From the NCBI GenBank assembly GCA_003167055.1, contig PMUE01000318.1, positions 1-9,947 on the forward strand: a DNA stretch of 9,947 nt, given 5' to 3'. Below are positions 5,015 through 9,947 of the stretch, one piece after another. How positions within the stretch are numbered: position 1 is the stretch's first letter; each line of letters starts with the position of its first letter. The position numbers were made by a program, and so were the translations under genes. The stretch comes from Vulcanimicrobiota bacterium (GTDB taxonomy: Bacteria; Vulcanimicrobiota; Vulcanimicrobiia; Vulcanimicrobiales; Vulcanimicrobiaceae). The notes beneath the pieces were generated by a model that did not search any database, was not told where the DNA came from, and worked only from the letters and a program-made list of their open reading frames with translations.

Positions 5015-6444
5015 CGATCTCGTTTACTAGCGCGGATTGGGCCTCGGTTGCCCCGCTGACGATCGTCGCGGTGACGGCGCTCGTAGTCTTACTCGCCGAC
5101 CTGCTTGCGCCCAAGAACGCCAATCGCTACGTCGCAATCGGCATCGCGCTGGTGGGATTGGTCGTCGCCGCTGCTGTGTGCGGAAGAGCGTATTTTGGTC
5201 ACGACTACGCGGCCTTTGGCGGAGCGTTTATCGTCGGCGGGTTCAGTGTCGTCTTCGAGGAGATCATCCTCATCTGCGCGTTCGGCTCGATCCTGCTCTA
5301 CGGCACGACCGGAGAGAAGGACCGGATTCCCGGCGCGGTGGCGCTGCTGCTGTGGTCCACCTGCGGCGCGATGCTGATGGCCGGGGCCGGCAGCTTGATG
5401 ACGATCTTTCTCGGGCTCGAGTTATTATCGCTTGCGCTCTACTGCTTGTGCGGGCTCGCCGATCGCCGCACGGCACGCGAAGCCGCGCTGAAGTATTTGA
5501 TACTCAGCTCGACCGCGTCCGGTTTCCTGTTGTTCGGGATGGCGCTGCTCTTTGGCGCGAGCGGTAGCGTGGCGCTGGCCGATCTCGTGTCACCGGCGCT
5601 GGTGAGCAATCCGCTGTTGTGGCTTGGTGCCGGCATGTTTTTGATCGGCATCGCGTTCAAGCTGAGTCTCGTTCCCTTCCACACCTGGTCGCCCGACGTG
5701 TACGAAGGTGCGCCGCTGCCGGTGACCGCGTTTATGAGCGTGGCGACGAAGGCTGCGACGCTCGCCGTCTTCGCGCGCTTCATCTACGCGGCGTTGCCGC
5801 CCGGCGTCGATCGGCGTCTGCTGCTTCCGGTGTGGATCATCGCGGCAATTTCGATGATCGCGGGAAATGTCGGGATGCTGGCGCAACGCGACCTCAAGCG
5901 GCTCATCGCCTATTCGGGCATCGCACAGGTCGGGTACATCCTCACCGCGCTGGCCGGCGGAACGCCGCTGGGGTTGCGGTACGCGATCTACTACATCGCG
6001 GCCTATACGTTTATGAACTTGGGAGCGTTTGCGGTCGCGAGTTTGCTTTCAGACGATGCGGAACAAGGATCCACGTTGGCAAATTATCGCGGACTCGGCC
6101 ACCGGCGGCCGATTGTCGCGGCACTGATGACGTTTTTCTTGCTGGCCATGGCCGGCTTACCGCCGACCGCCGGTTTTCTCGGAAAGATTTTGATTCTGTC
6201 AACCAGCGTCGACACGGGTTACGCGTGGCTCGGCGTCGTGCTGATCGTCGGGACCGCCATCTCGCTGTACGCGTATGCCAAGGTGATCTTCGCCATGTAC
6301 ACGCCCGAAGGCCACGGCCATACCCACGACGTGCGCCCATTTGCGCCGCTTGCCTGGATCAGCGCCGTCGCGTGCTTCGTGCTGGTATTGCTCATGACGT
6401 TTTATCCCCTGACGCCGAGTAACGTGCTGCCGCTCGTGCGATGA
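5011..6444 (+). CDS. nuoN: NADH-quinone oxidoreductase (complex I) subunit N
   Basis: This is the third antiporter-like proton-pumping subunit of the complex I membrane arm, 477 residues with about 14 membrane segments, the usual size. Family features are the TM5 glutamate E137 in FLGLELLSLALYCL, K161 in A-L-K-Y-L-I-L-S-S, K217 in AFKLSLVPFHTWSPDVYEGA, K247 in the S-V-A-T-K-A-A segment, K296 in DLKRLIAYSGIAQVGY, and K392 in GLPPTAGFLGKILI. The last is where NuoN has lysine while NuoL and NuoM have acidic or other residues. The P-F-H-T-W-S-P-D-V-Y-E-G-A-P signature is diagnostic for NuoN. It overlaps nuoM at its start and the MarR gene at its end by 4 nt each, so the three are probably translated together. 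A His-rich cytosolic segment (GHGHTHD, 434-440) lies in the last loop. Confidence 0.96.
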   Translation: MTISFTSADWASVAPLTIVAVTALVVLLADLLAPKNANRYVAIGIALVGLVVAAAVCGRAYFGHDYAAFGGAFIVGGFSVVFEEIILICAFGSILLYGTTGEKDRIPGAVALLLWSTCGAMLMAGAGSLMTIFLGLELLSLALYCLCGLADRRTAREAALKYLILSSTASGFLLFGMALLFGASGSVALADLVSPALVSNPLLWLGAGMFLIGIAFKLSLVPFHTWSPDVYEGAPLPVTAFMSVATKAATLAVFARFIYAALPPGVDRRLLLPVWIIAAISMIAGNVGMLAQRDLKRLIAYSGIAQVGYILTALAGGTPLGLRYAIYYIAAYTFMNLGAFAVASLLSDDAEQGSTLANYRGLGHRRPIVAALMTFFLLAMAGLPPTAGFLGKILILSTSVDTGYAWLGVVLIVGTAISLYAYAKVIFAMYTPEGHGHTHDVRPFAPLAWISAVACFVLVLLMTFYPLTPSNVLPLVR

Positions 6445-6887
6445 ATACGCACGGCGACGTCATTCGCGCGCTGGGCAACGCGGTACGTACGATCCGCGCC
6501 CGCGTGGATCGTGCGTTGCAGAATTCCGGCCTGCGCCTGGGGCAATATCAGGTGCTGCGCCACCTCTGGGATGAGGATGGCCTGACGCCACGCGAGATCG
6601 CCGATCGCCTCGACGTCGAGATGCCGACCGTCACGCGCACCGTCCAGCGAATGGTGCGCGACGGGCTGGTCCAGCGCCGCGCGCACCCCGCGGACGCCCG
6701 CTCGGTCCGGATCTACCTGACCAAGCGCGGCACCGAGTTGCGTCCTGTGCTCGACGAGATCGTTGACGCGCAGACCGAGCAGGCATTGCGCGGCTTTTCG
6801 CCGCAGGAGCGCGGCGAATTCGCGGCGCTCCTCGAGCGCCTGGCAGAGAATTCTCGCGAGGACGGCGGTCACAATAGGCACGGATAG
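6441..6887 (+). CDS. MarR-family transcriptional regulator
   Basis: This 148-residue winged helix-turn-helix regulator is of the usual MarR length and would bind a palindromic operator as a dimer. An N-terminal dimerisation helix leads into GQYQVLRHLWDEDGLTPREI (34-53). The recognition region is LDVEMPTVTRTVQRMVRDGL (57-76), and the wing carries the typical D-A-R-S-V-R-I-Y-L-T-K-R-G (85-97). C-terminal helices (about 100-140) complete the dimer interface. No cysteine is present, so thiol-based redox sensing of the OhrR type is unlikely. The ATG overlaps the nuoN TGA by 4 nt and there is no gap for a separate promoter, so its level should follow nuoM and nuoN. Whether it controls the nuo genes, the TPR gene just downstream, or distant genes cannot be seen. 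I found no clear palindromic operator beside it. Confidence 0.9.
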   Translation: MNTHGDVIRALGNAVRTIRARVDRALQNSGLRLGQYQVLRHLWDEDGLTPREIADRLDVEMPTVTRTVQRMVRDGLVQRRAHPADARSVRIYLTKRGTELRPVLDEIVDAQTEQALRGFSPQERGEFAALLERLAENSREDGGHNRHG

Positions 6888-6901
6888 CGCGTCGAATCGA
6901 G

Positions 6902-6907
6902 TAGAAT
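6902..6907 (+). promoter_or_regulatory. Possible -10 box for the TPR protein gene
   Basis: TAGAAT matches the -10 consensus at five of six positions and lies 27 nt before the ATG at 6935. No clear -35 hexamer is seen 16-18 nt upstream, so this may be a weak or alternative-sigma promoter. The TPR gene could equally be read through from the nuoMN-marR operon. Confidence 0.3.
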
Positions 6908-6922
6908 GGAAGTCTGGGCCTG

Positions 6923-6928
6923 GGAGGG
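6923..6928 (+). promoter_or_regulatory. Ribosome binding site of the TPR protein gene
   Basis: GGAGGG with 6-nt spacing to the ATG at 6935. This is the strongest Shine-Dalgarno in the window and fixes the start that yields a complete signal peptide. Confidence 0.7.
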
Positions 6929-6934
6929 CTGGGC

Positions 6935-8167
6935 ATGAACCACCGCGTCTTGGCAAGCATGGCTGCGCTCATCATGGCGGTAGCTGTTGTCGTAAATGTG
7001 CCGGCGCTCGCCCGGGCGGCCGACCATCCGAACGTTTACGTCGATCCTAACCTCGATGAGAACACGCTCAACGGCTTTCCCTCCGATCCCAAGGGCGCCA
7101 TTCGGGCAACGCGCGAGCTTATTGCGGCGGGCGATATGGCCGGCGCCATTCGCCGCCTCTCGATGTACGTCGTCATCCATCCCGGCGAGGTCGAACCACG
7201 CCGATTTCTCGGCGACTTGTATTTCCGTACCGGACAAATCGATCGCGCGGAATTTGTCTATGAGGAAATTTTGAAGTTCGCGCCCGGCGATAAAGAGACG
7301 CACAATCGTCTGGGGACGGTGTATGCCGAAGAGAATCGCGTCGACGACGCGATTGTGCAGTTTAATGCCGCACTGCCGGGAACCGATTCGGTCAACGATC
7401 TGGTCACGCTGCACGTGCGTAAAGGTGACCTCGACAAGTACGAGATCACGGTCGAGAAGATGGCGCGCGACTATCCCAACGATCCGGGGCTTCAGGGCGA
7501 GCTTGGCCAAGTGTTCTACGCGATTCATCAACCGGCGCAAGCCGAGGTGTACTACGATCGCGCACTCGATCAGGATCCGACCGACCTGACCGCGCTCAAT
7601 GGCGTCGGGCTCGCACTGCTCGAGCTGCACCGCTACGACGAGGCGGTGAGGATGTTCCAGCAATGTCTGGGCATCGATCCGCCGTCCTATCAATGCCAAA
7701 ACAACCTCGGTGCGACGTATTTGGAAGCGCACAATCTCAGTCAAGCGAAAGTCGCACTCGACAAAGCCTTCAGGGATGCCCCGGAGCGCGCCGAGACGTT
7801 TGTGAATTACGGCTATATGGCCGACGCGCAGGACAATTGGCAGCAGGCCGTCGCGGAGTACGCCAAGGCGATCGAGCTCTATCCCTATCTGCGCGAAGCC
7901 TATATCGATCTGGCCTTAGACTACGAGCGGCATCAACTTTACGTGCTCGCCCAGGCTGTGTTGATCAAGGGCATTGCGTCGGTATACGACGACGGACGTC
8001 TGCACGTGCTCCTCGGCGACGCCTATGAAGCGCAAGGCGATCGCTCGGATGCGCTCTCGCAATATGTACTGGGCGAAAAGGGCAGCGACCCGACGGCGGT
8101 GGGGATCGCCACGCAGCAAGTGAGCGTGCTCAGCGCCACAAGGCCGTCGGCGGCGTCCACGCCGTAG
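6935..8167 (+). CDS. Exported tetratricopeptide-repeat (TPR) protein
   Basis: The 410-residue protein begins with a Sec signal peptide (M-N-H-R, hydrophobic residues 6-24, probable cut after ALARA at 24-28), so it should be periplasmic or surface-located. The remainder is almost wholly TPR helices. I count about ten 34-residue units starting near residues 52, 86, 120, 154 (degenerate), 185, 217, 252, 286, 319 and 354. Clear repeat signatures include PRRFLGDLYFRTGQIDRAEFVYEE broken over 88-111, N-L-G-A-T-Y-L-E-A-H (257-266), and Y-E-A-Q-G-D-R-S-D-A-L (364-374). Such solenoids act as protein-protein scaffolds; no enzyme domain is present and no partner can be inferred. It lies 47 bp after the MarR gene on the same strand, with its own strong ribosome binding site. 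Its stop is 10 bp from the stop of the converging kinase gene. Repeat family is sure; biological role unknown. Confidence 0.88.
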   Translation: MNHRVLASMAALIMAVAVVVNVPALARAADHPNVYVDPNLDENTLNGFPSDPKGAIRATRELIAAGDMAGAIRRLSMYVVIHPGEVEPRRFLGDLYFRTGQIDRAEFVYEEILKFAPGDKETHNRLGTVYAEENRVDDAIVQFNAALPGTDSVNDLVTLHVRKGDLDKYEITVEKMARDYPNDPGLQGELGQVFYAIHQPAQAEVYYDRALDQDPTDLTALNGVGLALLELHRYDEAVRMFQQCLGIDPPSYQCQNNLGATYLEAHNLSQAKVALDKAFRDAPERAETFVNYGYMADAQDNWQQAVAEYAKAIELYPYLREAYIDLALDYERHQLYVLAQAVLIKGIASVYDDGRLHVLLGDAYEAQGDRSDALSQYVLGEKGSDPTAVGIATQQVSVLSATRPSAASTP

Positions 8168-8177
8168 ACGCTTTCTC

Positions 8178-9512
8178 TTAGGGCTTGACCGCCGAGAGTA
8201 AGTCGCTTACCAGAAACGGCTTGGGAAGCGTGGCATCCCATCCGCTCGCATTGGCTGCGCCCACGCCGACGATCCGCGCCGCGATCTGACCGAGCGCTTC
8301 GCGTGTTTCTTGCGCACCCGCGGTCTGCGCGTCGACCACGATCACATCGCCGGGCCGTGCGCCGGCTGCCGCATCGGCCATCGCGTTCACTTCGCGCACG
8401 CGGAATCCGCGCGCGCGCAGCTCGAAGGCCGTAAAGCGCGAGAGCCGTCCGTCCTTCGTCACAATCGCCACACGGCCGGGACCTTCGTCTTGGGTGCGTT
8501 CGATCGCCGGCAGGTTGACGGTAAACGTGCTGCCCGATCCGAGCGTGCTCGCCAGGGCGACGTTACCGCCGTGGCGCTCGACGATCGTCTTCACGATAAA
8601 GAGTCCGACGCCGGTACCGGCAATTTTCGCCTTGCGCGCGTTCGACGCACGTGCGAAGCGATTGAAGAGCTTGGGGATCTCGTCAGGCGGAATACCGATG
8701 CCGCGGTCCTCAACGACGATCGCAAATCCGGCGCCGCTTTCGGTCAGCGATACGCGCAGCGGCTCACCGCCGGGAGAATACTTGATCGCGTTACGCAAGA
8801 GATTGTCAAAGACTTGGCGCAGGCGGTCCGTGTCGCCCCGCACGAACGCGCTTGGGAGCCTGAATTCGCTGACGATCTCGCGCTCGGCGGCCACCGATTC
8901 GATCGCTGAACGCAACACGTCGACGACGTCGATGCGGTCGTCGGCGAGCTCGAGTTCGCCGTGCTCGACGCGCGAGAGCGCGAGGATATCGTTGGCGAGT
9001 GTCGCCAGCCGCTGCGCATCGGTGCGGATCGTACGCGCAGCATCGGTTGCGTCGTCGCCTTCGAGAAAACCCTCTTCCAGCAGTTCAGCGAAACCGATGA
9101 TCGAGGTGAGAGGGCCCTTGATGTCGTGTGCCATCGTCGCGACGAGCTCGTGTTTGAGCTGACTGACCTGCATGACGGCATTGCGTTGGGATTCCAGTTC
9201 ATCCAGTGCGGCCGCAAGTGAAGCGCGAAGCCACGCCCGGTCCGCAGCCGCGAAAATCGTTCGCACGACCGACTCGTCATCGCCGACGACCACAAGCGGC
9301 ACCGGCGCGATCGCTTTCGCGAGCTTGGCGGCTCCCTCGCTGCCGGGGTCGATGCGGCGGCGGTCGATCACGACGACGTCGACCGAGTGCGGATTCGCAA
9401 GCACCTCATCGATCGACGCCGCGGTTTCGAGTTGCAGCGCGTCGCCTTCCGGTAACGTGCGCAACCCTTCGGCAACGTCGCTGCCGATGACCAGAACCCG
9501 AAGTTGCGTCAC
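8178..9512 (-). CDS. Sensor histidine kinase flanked by two receiver-like domains
   Basis: This is a 444-residue cytoplasmic histidine kinase with no membrane segment. Residues 4-105 look like a receiver fold (V-L-V-I-G-S-D strand, VDVVVID with D50, VPLVVVGDD) but lack the paired acids after strand 1 and the conserved lysine, so they are probably a pseudo-receiver. A short helix leads to HisKA, with H129 in MAHDIKGPLTSIIGFAELL. HATPase_c follows: N box DNLLRNAIKYSP (236-247), G1 EDRGIGIP (268-275), F box F-N-R-F-A-R (283-288), G2 GTGVGLFIVK (299-308). A second receiver-like domain (347-443) has D354, D394 in VIVVDAQ, and L-P-K-P-F with K431, so it may accept phosphate. The start is a GTG at 9512, with GGGG at 9521-9524, overlapping the upstream decarboxylase stop by GTGA. 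The catalytic core is intact; the signal sensed and the partner regulator are unknown. Confidence 0.88.
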   Translation of the reverse strand: MTQLRVLVIGSDVAEGLRTLPEGDALQLETAASIDEVLANPHSVDVVVIDRRRIDPGSEGAAKLAKAIAPVPLVVVGDDESVVRTIFAAADRAWLRASLAAALDELESQRNAVMQVSQLKHELVATMAHDIKGPLTSIIGFAELLEEGFLEGDDATDAARTIRTDAQRLATLANDILALSRVEHGELELADDRIDVVDVLRSAIESVAAEREIVSEFRLPSAFVRGDTDRLRQVFDNLLRNAIKYSPGGEPLRVSLTESGAGFAIVVEDRGIGIPPDEIPKLFNRFARASNARKAKIAGTGVGLFIVKTIVERHGGNVALASTLGSGSTFTVNLPAIERTQDEGPGRVAIVTKDGRLSRFTAFELRARGFRVREVNAMADAAAGARPGDVIVVDAQTAGAQETREALGQIAARIVGVGAANASGWDATLPKPFLVSDLLSAVKP

Positions 9513-9947
9513 GCTGCGATCCCCGCGGCTTCGCGCTGCAGTATTGACCAGGCGGCTTCAACGTCGTGGCGAGTGGTGCGCAGGTTTCCGATGGCGAGAC
9601 GCAGCACGTAGCGGCCGTCGATCTTGGTGTGCGAGATGAACATCTCGCCGGTCGCGTTGACGGCGTCGAGCAGCTGCGCGTTGATACGTTCGAGCGCCTC
9701 GCCGTCGTCAACGCCGCGGGGATGGTAGCGGAAGCAAACCAGCGAGAGCGGATGCGGTGCCATCGTTTCCCAGTCCGGCGTCTCGTCGACCCATTGGGCG
9801 AAGTGCTGCGCTAACGCGATGTGTCCGCGCAGCCGGGTACGGATCTGCTCAGCGCCTAGATGGCGCAGCACGAACCACAGTTTTAGCGCTCGGAAACGTC
9901 GCCCGAGCTGAATTCCGTAGTCCATGTAGTTGCGCACGTCGCCGTCG
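9509..9947 (-). CDS. Group II PLP-dependent decarboxylase, C-terminal part (runs off right edge)
   Basis: These 145 C-terminal residues belong to the pyridoxal-phosphate group II decarboxylases (aromatic-L-amino-acid, tyrosine, histidine and glutamate-type decarboxylases), which remove CO2 from an amino acid to give an amine. Recognised features are NYMDYGIQLGRRFRALKLWF near the visible start, the family's conserved segment before the C-terminal domain, then SLVCFRYHPRG, and near the end FISHTKIDGRYVLRLAIGN followed by the final helix containing A-W. The PLP lysine and cofactor-binding region lie outside the window, so activity and substrate cannot be judged. Bacterial genes with this ending are often annotated as aromatic-L-amino-acid decarboxylase. 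Its TGA overlaps the GTG of the kinase gene by 4 nt, implying that the two are made together. Confidence 0.88.
   Translation of the reverse strand, partial: DGDVRNYMDYGIQLGRRFRALKLWFVLRHLGAEQIRTRLRGHIALAQHFAQWVDETPDWETMAPHPLSLVCFRYHPRGVDDGEALERINAQLLDAVNATGEMFISHTKIDGRYVLRLAIGNLRTTRHDVEAAWSILQREAAGIAA

Overview
The window is a high-GC bacterial chromosome segment (roughly 60-65% in the coding parts I counted by hand) with tightly packed genes. Several gene junctions are 4-nt ATGA or GTGA overlaps. It encodes complex I membrane subunits, a split transketolase, a MarR regulator, a secreted TPR protein, a sensor kinase and a group II PLP decarboxylase. This fits a free-living, respiring bacterium. 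The mix looks like an uncultured soil-type lineage such as Eremiobacterota or Dormibacterota, but that is a weak impression because no phylogenetic marker is present.

Left part, minus strand (1-3306). Reading leftward from 3306 there is an HNH endonuclease-like gene, coupled by an ATGA overlap to a small exported-protein gene that appears broken by a -1 frameshift. Next come the two halves of a split transketolase: the N-terminal TPP-binding subunit, then the C-terminal pyrimidine-binding subunit, overlapping. Last are a 38-codon reading frame and a PAS-domain protein that runs off the left edge. The HNH and exported-protein pair is lower in GC (54% over 2521-2880) than its neighbours and looks like an accessory insertion.

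Centre (3307-3586). This divergent intergenic region holds the most unusual non-coding structure in the window: a 40-bp near-perfect palindrome and, 51 bp further on, a second long imperfect hairpin. The linker between them is complementary to the second hairpin's loop.

Right part, plus strand (3587-8167). nuoM, nuoN and a marR-type regulator overlap by 4 nt each and form one coupled operon. The other 12 nuo genes are not next to it; nuoL would normally precede nuoM. A TPR protein with a signal peptide follows after a short gap with its own ribosome binding site and a possible -10 box.

Right end, minus strand (8178-9947). A group II PLP-dependent decarboxylase (only its C-terminal part is present) overlaps by GTGA a histidine kinase. 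The kinase core lies between two degenerate receiver-like domains. The kinase converges on the TPR gene with only 10 bp between the stop codons.

No tRNA, rRNA, CRISPR array, transposase or integrase was seen. I found no fully convincing new system. The best candidates are the paired-hairpin element beside the HNH gene, and the coupling of a regulator to nuoMN.
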